Shown here piece by piece: positions 1 to 6,265 of a DNA stretch of 8,208 nucleotides. Under the pieces are notes generated by a model. It did not search any database. It saw nothing but the letters and a program-made list of their open reading frames with translations, and was not told where the DNA came from. Numbering within the stretch: the stretch's first letter is position 1; every line of letters starts with the position of its first letter. The DNA lies in NCBI GenBank assembly GCA_002254765.1, contig NJDV01000043.1, positions 1 through 8,208 of the forward strand, given 5' to 3'. Source of the stretch: Thermoplasmatales archaeon ex4484_36. Its GTDB lineage: Archaea; Thermoplasmatota; Penumbrarchaeia; Penumbrarchaeales; EX4484-36. A program made the position numbers and the translations under genes.

Positions 1-663
1 AGACCAGGCCCCATCTTTGCGAACATAATCCTGGCAGACGAGATAAACAGAGCCCCGCCCAAAACGCAGGCTGCGATGCTTGAGGCGATGCAGGAGAGAC
101 AGGTCTCCATCGAAGGTGTGACCCACAAACTGCCCAAGCCCTTCCTTGTGATGGCTACCCAGAACCCCATTGAGCAGGAAGGAACATATCCCCTCCCTGA
201 GGCTCAGGTGGACCGTTTCATGCAGAAGATGTCCATGGGGTATCCAAGCAGGAAGGACGAGGTGGAGATCCTGCGCAGAAGAATGCTCAGGCAGAAGGAC
301 GATGTGGACGTGAACGTGATCACGGACCCGGAGAAGATCATAAGAATGCAGAAGGTGGTAGAGAAGGTGAAGGCCGATCCCAACCTGCTTACGTATATGG
401 TTGAGATCGTCTACAGGACCAGGGAGGATCCGAGAGTGGTGGTCGGTGCCTCTCCCAGAGGTTCACTAGCGCTCTTTAAGCTCTCAAGGGCTAGAGCTGT
501 CCTTCAGGGGAGAGATTACATAACACCCGACGACGTAAAGGCCATTGCAATGCCTGCTCTGGCGCACAGGATCATCCTCAAGCCTGAGCCCAGGATTAGA
601 GGTGTCATGCCTCAGGACATAATAAACAAGATACTCTCCGAAGTACCTGTGCCTGCGCTGTAA
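1..663 (+). CDS. MoxR-family AAA+ ATPase, 5'-truncated
   Basis: This is the last 220 residues of a MoxR-type AAA+ ATPase; the Walker A part lies before the window. The reading frame is open from base 1. Visible residues (numbered from base 1) include Walker [11 protein letters not shown] at about 11-20, the sensor 1 stretch ATQNP at 52-56 followed by the family-typical [14 protein letters not shown] at 60-73, and the sensor 2 region GASPRGS at 149-155. A C-terminal lid helical domain follows, with [10 protein letters not shown] near 170-179. MoxR proteins use ATP hydrolysis to act as cytoplasmic chaperones that assemble or activate partner proteins with vWA domains, usually encoded next door. 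Here the neighbour is a DUF58 protein, which fits. The family is about 310-330 aa, so roughly 100 residues are missing, only because of the window edge. Family assignment is secure; the specific client is unknown. Confidence 0.96.
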   Translation, partial: RPGPIFANIILADEINRAPPKTQAAMLEAMQERQVSIEGVTHKLPKPFLVMATQNPIEQEGTYPLPEAQVDRFMQKMSMGYPSRKDEVEILRRRMLRQKDDVDVNVITDPEKIIRMQKVVEKVKADPNLLTYMVEIVYRTREDPRVVVGASPRGSLALFKLSRARAVLQGRDYITPDDVKAIAMPALAHRIILKPEPRIRGVMPQDIINKILSEVPVPAL

Positions 664-680
664 TCGCACAGGCCAGCTCT

Positions 681-701
681 GGGGGCGCTTTTTTAGCCCC
701 C
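681..701 (+). terminator. Hairpin with T-tract, possible terminator after the MoxR gene
   Basis: GGGGGC at 681-686 is the perfect reverse complement of GCCCCC at 696-701. The nine-base loop contains six consecutive T (689-694). It starts 17 bases after the MoxR stop. Archaeal RNA polymerase terminates mainly at T-tracts and does not need a hairpin, so the T-run itself may be the active element. A bacterial-type arrangement would have the T-run after the stem, not inside the loop, so the function is inferred. It could also cause partial termination that sets MoxR and DUF58 expression ratios. Confidence 0.45.
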
Positions 702-738
702 TATAACAAAAGACCCGGTAAAGGAAGTGGTGTAGAAT
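702..738 (+). promoter_or_regulatory. Possible weak promoter and ribosome binding site for the DUF58 gene
   Basis: A TATAA-like stretch at 702-706 lies about 33 bases before the ATG at 739, which would put a start of transcription near 728-731 and leave only a very short leader. GTGGTG at 727-732, six bases before the ATG, is a plausible archaeal Shine-Dalgarno match. The TATA element has no clear BRE and follows directly on the hairpin, so readthrough from the MoxR gene is an equally good explanation for expression. Confidence 0.3.
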
Positions 739-2007
739 ATGTGGACTAAGAAAGCGGTGCTGGTGGTGAGCCTCGCAGTACTCTCAATACTGCTGGGTTT
801 GTCATTGAGAAATCCCCTTCTCCTAGCCCTCTCAGCAGCTCTGCTCAGCTATCTTACGATATCCGTGTTTGCCAACACCACAGCTAGACTGGCGGCTGAG
901 AGAAAGCTCTCCCATGAGAAGATCTTTGAGGACGGCACAGCGAAGGCTGAGCTTCTCATAGTCAACAGGGGCGGTAAAACGGGTTTTCTGGAGGTTCGGG
1001 ATAAGCTGCCCCGCCAGGTACAGATAACTGAGGGGACCAACTACACCTACCTGAATCTGAACCCCAAGGGTGGGGCCACCAGGCTTCGCTATACCATGAA
1101 GTTCCCCCTCAAAGGGCTCTACCAGATAGGCCCCATTACTTTGAGGACCCAGGACCCTTACAATCTCTTCTACAGAGAATCGGAGGTGCCTGAGGTCTCC
1201 GAGATAACAGTCTTCCCGCAGGTGAGGGATGTTAAGGAGCTCTATATAAAATCAAAGCAGCCCAAGATATACCCCGGGGAGATGAAGGTCAAGATGCCCG
1301 GCCCTGGTACCGATTTCTTCGCTATCAGGGACTACATGCCGGGGGATCCCTTCAGGGATATAAACTGGAAGGCCTACGCTTCAACCGGGAAACTGCTGGT
1401 CAACGAGAGGGAGCGCCTCAGCGTCTCGGATATAACCATAGTGTTTGACTCCAGGGAAGTCTCCGGGATAGGGATGGATTCTGACAATGCAAACCTCTAC
1501 GGGGCTAGGGCAGCGGCAACCTTGGCCAACTTCTTCCTGAAAAGGAGGGATTCGGTACAGCTCGTGGTCTATTCTGATAAGGTAAGGACCGTGAAGAAAG
1601 GAAGTGGCCAGAAGCAACTATTTGAGATACTAACCGCCCTTGCCACCGCAGAGCCCAAAGGAGACCTTCCTTTGGGCGGCATTGCAGAGGTGGTTCTTCC
1701 TTACATGCCCAGGCATTCGCCTGTGATAATTATATCAAACCTGGAAGAGGATGACACGTTGAGCAAGGCTGTCTCCACAATGAAGGTCCTTGAGTTTGAT
1801 GTGACCATAATCTCGCCCAACTCCATAGAATTTGAGATTATGGCGAAGCAGAAGAAGGGCATAAAGGTGGACCCAGTTGCTTACAGCATCCTGAGGCTGG
1901 AGAGGGACATACTGATTCAGGAGCTTATGGGATACGGCGTGAGGGTGGTTGACTGGAAGCCTGCAGTGCCGCTGACCCAGGTGCTGCTGGAGGCGAGGAC
2001 CTACTGA
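739..2007 (+). CDS. DUF58 (vWA-like) membrane-anchored protein
   Basis: A 422-residue DUF58 protein of normal length. Two hydrophobic helices at about 5-22 and 26-45 anchor it. A beta-rich domain follows (about 60-165), with the family pattern GLYQIGP...DPYNLF at 126-144. The DUF58 hallmark is at 196-218, including IRDYMPGD at 196-203 and INWKAYAS at 208-215. The last part (about 232-410) resembles a von Willebrand A fold, but the expected DxSxS metal site reads DSREV at 237-241, so it looks degenerate. DUF58 proteins are usual partners of MoxR ATPases; the pair is thought to assemble or regulate membrane or exported complexes. The ATG at 739 is preceded by GTGGTG. The gene leads a tightly packed set ending at 5610. 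Family assignment is firm; cellular role unknown. Confidence 0.95.
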   Translation: MWTKKAVLVVSLAVLSILLGLSLRNPLLLALSAALLSYLTISVFANTTARLAAERKLSHEKIFEDGTAKAELLIVNRGGKTGFLEVRDKLPRQVQITEGTNYTYLNLNPKGGATRLRYTMKFPLKGLYQIGPITLRTQDPYNLFYRESEVPEVSEITVFPQVRDVKELYIKSKQPKIYPGEMKVKMPGPGTDFFAIRDYMPGDPFRDINWKAYASTGKLLVNERERLSVSDITIVFDSREVSGIGMDSDNANLYGARAAATLANFFLKRRDSVQLVVYSDKVRTVKKGSGQKQLFEILTALATAEPKGDLPLGGIAEVVLPYMPRHSPVIIISNLEEDDTLSKAVSTMKVLEFDVTIISPNSIEFEIMAKQKKGIKVDPVAYSILRLERDILIQELMGYGVRVVDWKPAVPLTQVLLEARTY

Positions 2008-2014
2008 GGGGTGA
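2008..2014 (+). promoter_or_regulatory. Ribosome binding site that decides the start of the next gene
   Basis: GGGGTGA sits five bases before the ATG at 2020 and matches the 3' end of archaeal 16S rRNA. An in-frame GTG at 2011 falls inside this element, so it is very unlikely to be the start codon even though it would give a slightly longer protein. Confidence 0.75.
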
Positions 2015-2019
2015 AAGAG

Positions 2020-2790
2020 ATGGCAGAGTACGATTTCCTTGAGGAGAAGGTTCCGCTGAAGATCGGGATTCAGAACCCCGAGACTACCATGCTTAAGGTT
2101 CTGGGCCTTCTGATGGGTTTTATTGTCGTGGGCATCACGGTGGCTTTGACAGGCTTTGAGACTGTTGGCGTACTTCTGATGATTGTCGGAGTGATCGTCA
2201 CTTTTGTGGGCCAGCTCACCACACCCTATGAGCTCTTCCCGAGCGAGAAGCTCCCCAAGCTCAACAACTTGCTTATGATCGTAGGGATTGGCCTCACCTT
2301 TGGAGGAATTGTTCTTCTGGGTGCCAACAATGTTGAACTCTCTGACCCCTCACAACTGAGCTTTAGGCAGTACTTCGTACTCGCAATCCTGGGCATAGTC
2401 TTTGTACTTTACATAGAGTACAACCACGCATCCATGAGATTTGACTCTGTTCTGACCAGCGCTACCAGGTACTCCAAGGAGGTCTTTGATATAAAACCCG
2501 TTCTGAACAACTACTTCAAGATGGGAACTCTTCTTCTTGTGAATATATATGCCCTGACGATACTGCTTCTTTCCCTCAACTTTATTATAAGAAAACTCGC
2601 CCTTGCGGTGAACCCTCAGTTCGGCCATAGCGTTATACTGCATTCAGTCTACGTCATGGCTATCACCCTTGCGATTGTCTTCGTTCCCATAGGGATATTC
2701 CTCCTCTACTACTTTGAGCACCAGGAGGAGAAGCTCAAGAGGGAGGAGATGGCCCAGAAGGAGAAAGAGGGTGCTGCCCTGTATACATGA
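2020..2790 (+). CDS. Six-helix membrane protein of unknown family in the DUF58/ABC operon
   Basis: A 256-residue integral membrane protein that I do not recognise. It starts with a short charged stretch (1-24), then hydrophobic segments at about 25-43, 49-66, 82-101, 117-133, 168-190 and 207-231. A strongly charged, probably cytoplasmic helical tail follows (232-256, rich in E and K). Between helices 4 and 5 is a roughly 35-residue polar section (about 134-167). The ATG at 2020 is chosen because GGGGTGA lies five bases upstream; GTG at 2011 is the alternative. It begins 12 bases after the DUF58 stop, and its stop overlaps the ATG of the next permease as ATGA (2787-2790), implying translational coupling. 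Membrane proteins of unknown function are common beside MoxR/DUF58, so a client of that pair or an accessory of the ABC system are both possible. It shows no transporter or enzyme motif that I can see. Confidence 0.85.
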   Translation: MAEYDFLEEKVPLKIGIQNPETTMLKVLGLLMGFIVVGITVALTGFETVGVLLMIVGVIVTFVGQLTTPYELFPSEKLPKLNNLLMIVGIGLTFGGIVLLGANNVELSDPSQLSFRQYFVLAILGIVFVLYIEYNHASMRFDSVLTSATRYSKEVFDIKPVLNNYFKMGTLLLVNIYALTILLLSLNFIIRKLALAVNPQFGHSVILHSVYVMAITLAIVFVPIGIFLLYYFEHQEEKLKREEMAQKEKEGAALYT

Positions 2791-3674
2791 AAAATAAACT
2801 TATAGTTTCAGCCATATCCTCCGATGTGGGTATGGATCTTATAGTCCTCCCTCGGGGAACAGCGCCGCTCCTTATGGAACTGACCACAATGGACTGGGGC
2901 CACAGGATGTGGGAGGAGATTATGGAGATAGAGCATGTGGAGGCGGCGGCCCCCCGATATCTGAGTTATCTCTTTGTGAGGTGCTCCGACGGCAACTTCA
3001 CGGAAGTGCCGGTCTACGGTATTATGCCTGAGATGGAGATGAAATTCACACAGTTCCGTATAAAAGAGGGCTTTTATTTCACCTCGGGGAACGACTCCGG
3101 GGAGGTCAGGGAAGGAGCTCTTCTCAGCAGCGCCTTACTTAAAAAGACAGGGCTGGGTGTGGGAGATGCGGTAGTTTTTCACATCCCTACCCCCTCCATA
3201 ACGGTATACAGTGAGGAGGAGATCTATGAAGAGGTACAGCGCATCGTGGACATCCTGGACAACTTCTCTCTGATAATCTACCTCCTCACCACAACGATCT
3301 CCCTCATAATATTTTCCACGATATTCATAATAAACCTTCTTGAGCGGAGGGAGGAGCTGGGTGTACTGAACATCCTGGGCATACCACGACGGGCCATAGC
3401 CTCAGGTGTGCTGGCGGAGGGAATCCTATACTCAATGGCAGGCTTTGTGCTCGCTGTTGTCCTCTCAAATGCGTTCATGCGGGGATTCTCCAGCATTGTT
3501 CAGAAGTATTACTGGAAGCTCCCTGAAGGGGCTACTCTTTTCTACTCCTCTCTACCCGCCACGTTGTATTTTTTCTTACTCTGCATTGCCATAGCGTTGG
3601 TCTCCACCCTCCCCGGGGCGCTGTATTACCTGAAGAAGACCCCAGTTGAACTTATAAGGGGGGAGAGCGTATGA
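2787..3674 (+). CDS. FtsX/MacB-type ABC permease, shortened: lacks helix 1 and much of the extracytoplasmic domain
   Basis: A 295-residue protein related to MacB/LolC/FtsX permeases. Residues 14-30 (VGMDLIVLPRG at 14-24) and 50-130 look like the start of the MacB-type periplasmic core domain, including ALLSSALLKKTGLGVGD at 111-127. Three helices follow at about 160-183, 207-230 and 257-279; the cytoplasmic LGVLNILGIPRR (191-202) is the family's conserved loop. Two parts are missing relative to the family and to the partner gene. There is no N-terminal membrane helix before the core domain. The usual stretch of some 85 residues between the GD motif (126-127) and the VYSEEEI segment (140-146) is absent. 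The frame upstream of the ATG is closed by a TGA at 2715-2717 and encodes no helix, so a different start does not repair it. The Shine-Dalgarno is poor: GAGGGTG at 2767-2773 is 13 bases away, so expression probably depends on the ATGA overlap. It may be a degenerate gene or a specialised short subunit. Confidence 0.85.
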   Translation: MKNKLIVSAISSDVGMDLIVLPRGTAPLLMELTTMDWGHRMWEEIMEIEHVEAAAPRYLSYLFVRCSDGNFTEVPVYGIMPEMEMKFTQFRIKEGFYFTSGNDSGEVREGALLSSALLKKTGLGVGDAVVFHIPTPSITVYSEEEIYEEVQRIVDILDNFSLIIYLLTTTISLIIFSTIFIINLLERREELGVLNILGIPRRAIASGVLAEGILYSMAGFVLAVVLSNAFMRGFSSIVQKYYWKLPEGATLFYSSLPATLYFFLLCIAIALVSTLPGALYYLKKTPVELIRGESV

Positions 3675-4933
3675 GCCTCTCCTGGCTCTTTCTGAAGGGC
3701 AGAAGGGTTGTGGCCACCTCGGTGGCGGTTATGCTCTCGGCGGTTCTTGTACTCTCAATGCTCTCGGTTAGCGAGGCGCTGGAGAAGAGTGCTGAGGAGA
3801 GGGAGAGGGCCAGCAGCGAGGACATACTTCTCACCACCGCATATCTTTCAAATGGAATCCCCGGGGGACACGCCCTCTCGGAGGAGATATCCTCTGATTC
3901 CAACGTGACGGTGGCAACACCCATATCGCTAGCCATCGCAAGCGCACTGGTGGGCGGGGAGGACCTCCCACTTGTGGGAGTTGGTGTCATCCCCGGGGAG
4001 ATAGAGAAGTTCATGGGTGAGGATGGTGTTCTCTTCATCTCCGGGCAGAAGATGGAGATCAGCGACTTCTTTGAGGAGAAGGGGGACCCCTATTTCGCCG
4101 GAGGATACAAGGGGAGGTGGACAGGCGAGATACTTTTGGATGAGGTGCTTAAGGGGAAGTACGGTCTTCGCAAAGGCTCCAGAATAGAGCTCTCGGGCCC
4201 CGGGGGCAGGATGAACTTCACCGTTAGTGGATTCTTCTCCACAACCCTCACCGGCGGAGGAGTTGTGAGCTACTACGTGAAAGGGGCTTTCATGGTTCAT
4301 TTAAGCGAGCTTCAGGCCCTCTCAGGGCTTGCCCTCTCCCCGGACAACGGGACGGTTGTGGACCGCTGCTGGGGCATCCTCATCAAGGTATCCGAGAAGC
4401 TGAGAGAGGACAATGAGGCCTTTGAGAGCTTCGCCTCCAGCCTGAAGGCCCGCTACCCGCTGTACAAAGTCATCACACCTCAGGAGAGGTTCAAAAGACT
4501 GGACGAGCAGTACAACCTTGTGAAGGTCTTCTCCTTCTCCATATCCTTTATCTCAGCCTCCGTGGGACTGCTTTTCCTCCTGGCAATAATGTACATAAAC
4601 GTTCAGCAGAAGGGACAGCTCCTTAGGGTTCTGAAGGCCATCGGAGCCTCCAACCGTGACATCTTTCTGGAGGTCTACCTATCCTCACTTCTAATACTGT
4701 TTGTCTCCTTCCTTTCCGCCATACCGGTCTCCTACTTCGTGGCCGGCTACATTAACGACTACTTTGTGTCAAGTACTGGGATAGACGTCTCCTATGCCAT
4801 ATTGAACACCAGTGTGGCTCTCAAGGCGTTCCTCATCTTCGCCGGCCTGGGCGCAGTGCTCAACCTCTACCCGACCTTCAAGGCTGTCAGAATAAAGCTT
4901 GAGGGGGTGAGAGCCCCCCCGGAGAGGTGGTGA
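3671..4933 (+). CDS. FtsX/MacB-type ABC transporter permease, full length
   Basis: A 420-residue permease of the MacB/LolCE/FtsX superfamily with the expected four-helix plan. Helix 1 is at about 12-33 after a basic start (KGRR at 9-12). The extracytoplasmic MacB-type core domain runs from about 45 to 280, and helices 2-4 are at about 286-308, 332-358 and 384-401. The cytoplasmic loop LKAIGASNRD (321-330) is the conserved coupling segment that contacts the ATPase. These systems do not move a substrate through a central channel; they transmit ATP-driven motion across the membrane (mechanotransmission) to move lipoproteins, peptides or drugs, or to control envelope enzymes. The ATG at 3671 overlaps the previous stop as ATGA, and the ATPase gene follows at once. 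It is the best candidate for the working permease; it may act as a homodimer or pair with the shortened permease. Substrate unknown. Confidence 0.93.
   Translation: MSLSWLFLKGRRVVATSVAVMLSAVLVLSMLSVSEALEKSAEERERASSEDILLTTAYLSNGIPGGHALSEEISSDSNVTVATPISLAIASALVGGEDLPLVGVGVIPGEIEKFMGEDGVLFISGQKMEISDFFEEKGDPYFAGGYKGRWTGEILLDEVLKGKYGLRKGSRIELSGPGGRMNFTVSGFFSTTLTGGGVVSYYVKGAFMVHLSELQALSGLALSPDNGTVVDRCWGILIKVSEKLREDNEAFESFASSLKARYPLYKVITPQERFKRLDEQYNLVKVFSFSISFISASVGLLFLLAIMYINVQQKGQLLRVLKAIGASNRDIFLEVYLSSLLILFVSFLSAIPVSYFVAGYINDYFVSSTGIDVSYAILNTSVALKAFLIFAGLGAVLNLYPTFKAVRIKLEGVRAPPERW
4924..4929 (+). promoter_or_regulatory. Ribosome binding site for the ABC ATPase
   Basis: GAGGTG inside the last codons of the permease lies six bases before GTG at 4936. 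In-frame GTG codons at 4927 and 4930 fall in or right beside this element. The spacing favours 4936, which also gives the usual short start of ABC ATPases. The ATG at 4934 is in another frame and meets a stop at once. Confidence 0.55.
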
Positions 4934-4935
4934 AT

Positions 4936-5610
4936 GTGAAAGTGGAGCTCAGAGAGGTCTGGAAGGAATACCGGATGGGACAGGTCACCGTAGCGGCACT
5001 TAAGGGTGTAAGCATAACCATCTCCCGGGGGGAGATGGTGGCGATAACCGGCCCCTCCGGGAGCGGAAAGACCACTCTCCTCAATATGGTGGGATGTGTG
5101 GATAAGCCCACAAGGGGGAGGGTTCTTATAGACGGGGAGGATGTGACCCCCACCCCCCTGGACAGGCTTGCACCGCTGAGGCTAAAAAAGTTTGGCTTCA
5201 TATTTCAGCGCTTTTATCTGCTCCCCACCCTCAGTGCCCTCCACAACGTGATGTTCCCAATGCTGAAGGCCGGGGTGAAGCGTGCCGAGGCGCAGAAGAG
5301 GGCGCTGGAGCTCTTAGACACCGTGGGAATGCGTGAGAGGGCCACCCATCTCCCTTATCAGCTCTCGGGAGGAGAACAGCAGAGGGTGGCCATAGCCCGA
5401 GCCCTGGCCAACGATCCTGACATAATACTGGCGGATGAGCCTACAGGAGAACTGGACAGCGAGTCCGGAAGGGTGGTGGTTGAGCTACTCCACAGGTTGT
5501 GGAAGGATATGGGAAGGGGAGTTGTCGTTGTCACGCATCAGAGTGAGATAGCCTCCCGCTGCAGGAGGAAGATAGTGATGCGAGATGGAAGGATAGTTGG
5601 CGGCAGGTAG
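4936..5610 (+). CDS. LolD/MacB-type ABC transporter ATPase
   Basis: A 224-residue ATP-binding subunit with all motifs intact. Numbered from GTG 4936 they are Walker A GPSGSGKTT at 39-47, the Q-loop glutamine at 91 within FIFQRFYLLP, the signature LSGGEQQR at 143-150, Walker B ILADEP at 164-169 with catalytic Glu 168, D-loop GELD at 171-174, and H-loop His 201 in VVTHQ. Length and the LLPTLSALHNV segment after the Q-loop fit the LolD/MacB/FtsE subgroup, which pairs with FtsX-like permeases. It works on the cytoplasmic face as a dimer. The start is not certain: GTG at 4927, 4930 and 4936 are in frame; 4936 is preferred because GAGGTG is six bases upstream, and it leaves two bases after the permease stop. 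It closes the run of five tightly spaced genes. No sign of decay. Confidence 0.95.
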   Translation: MKVELREVWKEYRMGQVTVAALKGVSITISRGEMVAITGPSGSGKTTLLNMVGCVDKPTRGRVLIDGEDVTPTPLDRLAPLRLKKFGFIFQRFYLLPTLSALHNVMFPMLKAGVKRAEAQKRALELLDTVGMRERATHLPYQLSGGEQQRVAIARALANDPDIILADEPTGELDSESGRVVVELLHRLWKDMGRGVVVVTHQSEIASRCRRKIVMRDGRIVGGR

Positions 5611-5659
5611 AAAGATTTAATAAACATCTGAAAATTAAGAGCTTCAGTCCGGTGATTGT
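5611..5659 (+). promoter_or_regulatory. Promoter and ribosome binding site for the two-helix membrane protein
   Basis: This short gap is clearly more AT-rich than its surroundings. AAAGA at 5611-5615 followed by TTTAATAA at 5616-5623 resembles an archaeal BRE plus TATA box. Transcription would start near 5643-5646, leaving a leader of about 15 bases. GGTGAT at 5651-5656, three bases before the ATG at 5660, is a strong Shine-Dalgarno. This marks the start of a new transcription unit after the ABC operon. Confidence 0.55.
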
Positions 5660-6208
5660 ATGGAGTACCAGGCCCAGGAGAACAAAGGACAGGGGAAGAG
5701 CACCCCCGGAAGGGGTGTATCCATGGGTCTTCTCGTGGTCTTCCTCATATACAGCATCTGGATTATCTTTATGAACACCTCTGAATCCCAGGTTGTTGAG
5801 AAGGCTTTGGAGGTTATGGAGTACCGATATTGGGAGTACACCGGATTTGCCCTCTTTGCACTTTTCATTCTGAGCGTTATAATGGCGAGGGTGAGGGCCC
5901 CTTCGGTATCCTCCCCCGGGGAGAGTGCAGGGGAGGGTGTGAGGATAGAGGAATACGCCCCAGCGGAGGCCGCCCCCGGCGGGATAACACCTGTAGAGAA
6001 GCTTGCAATACCTGCTAAGATGGCCGGTGCTGGGGAGGCGGAGGTGGGAGGGGTTGGGGGAGAGTCTGAAGAGGCAGTGTACGAGTATCCCCCGGAGGTG
6101 GGCCCCGGCATATACGGCGATACCTACATTCCGATATCTGAAGGGAAGATGCTAAAACTGAGAATTCAAATTGTGGAGCCGGAGTATCTGGGTGGAGGGG
6201 GGGATTAA
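5660..6208 (+). CDS. Unrecognised two-helix membrane protein with low-complexity linker and ordered C-terminal tail
   Basis: A 182-residue protein of unknown family. A polar, Gln/Gly/Lys-rich start (1-19) precedes helix 1 at about 21-38. A 19-residue loop with charged and aromatic residues (EYRYWEY at 54-60) leads to helix 2 at about 61-77. Then comes a long Gly/Ala/Glu/Pro-rich, probably disordered linker (about 80-140). The final part (141-176) changes character and looks ordered: YEYPPEVGPGIYG at 141-153, DTYIPI at 154-159 and LKLRIQIVEPEYL at 165-177. That tail, not the linker, is the part likely to bind something or be conserved. The ATG at 5660 has GGTGAT just upstream. It has its own promoter-like gap and lies 57 bases before uS15, so readthrough into the ribosomal gene is possible. 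Reading frame and start are well supported; function cannot be inferred. Confidence 0.8.
   Translation: MEYQAQENKGQGKSTPGRGVSMGLLVVFLIYSIWIIFMNTSESQVVEKALEVMEYRYWEYTGFALFALFILSVIMARVRAPSVSSPGESAGEGVRIEEYAPAEAAPGGITPVEKLAIPAKMAGAGEAEVGGVGGESEEAVYEYPPEVGPGIYGDTYIPISEGKMLKLRIQIVEPEYLGGGGD
6046..6060 (+). other. G-run cluster in the linker of the two-helix membrane protein gene
   Basis: Three closely spaced G-runs (6046-6048, 6050-6053, 6056-6060) with a fourth at 6032-6035 after a ten-base loop could form a G-quadruplex in the coding-strand RNA. The runs encode the Gly/Glu-rich linker, so composition alone may explain them. Confidence 0.25.
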
Positions 6209-6265
6209 GTTTAAGTACGAAAAGACATTAAAGCGGCACTGTTCTACAGCAGGCGAGGGAAGCTC
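6209..6265 (+). promoter_or_regulatory. Leader of the uS15 gene with TATA-like boxes and ribosome binding site
   Basis: Two TATA-like candidates are present: TTTAAGTA at 6210-6217, whose start of transcription would be near 6240, and ATTAAAG at 6227-6233, preceded by an A-rich BRE-like stretch, whose start would be near 6256. I cannot decide between them from sequence. GAGGGA at 6255-6260, five bases before the ATG at 6266, is a clear Shine-Dalgarno. Ribosomal protein genes are often controlled separately from neighbours, which fits a dedicated promoter here. Confidence 0.45.

Noticed and set aside
2011..2019. GTG at 2011 as the start of the six-helix membrane protein
   Set aside because: The GTG is part of GGGGTGA, an ideally placed ribosome binding site for the ATG at 2020.
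3965..3980. Perfect inverted repeat CTCCCAC-TT-GTGGGAG
   Set aside because: It lies in the middle of the full-length permease gene, the loop is only two bases, and the codons make normal protein sequence; probably chance.
3652..4038. Minus-strand open frame across the junction of the two permeases
   Set aside because: It is antisense to the ATGA-coupled permease genes and its Ser/Thr/Pro-rich product has no recognisable domain.
4934..4936. ATG as the start of the ABC ATPase
   Set aside because: It is in a different frame and the next codon is TGA; the in-frame starts are GTG codons.
5644..6111. Long open frame on the minus strand opposite the two-helix membrane protein
   Set aside because: The + strand frame has a promoter-like region, a GGTGAT ribosome binding site and two clear membrane helices; the minus frame is low-complexity Pro/Ser/Thr and has no such support.
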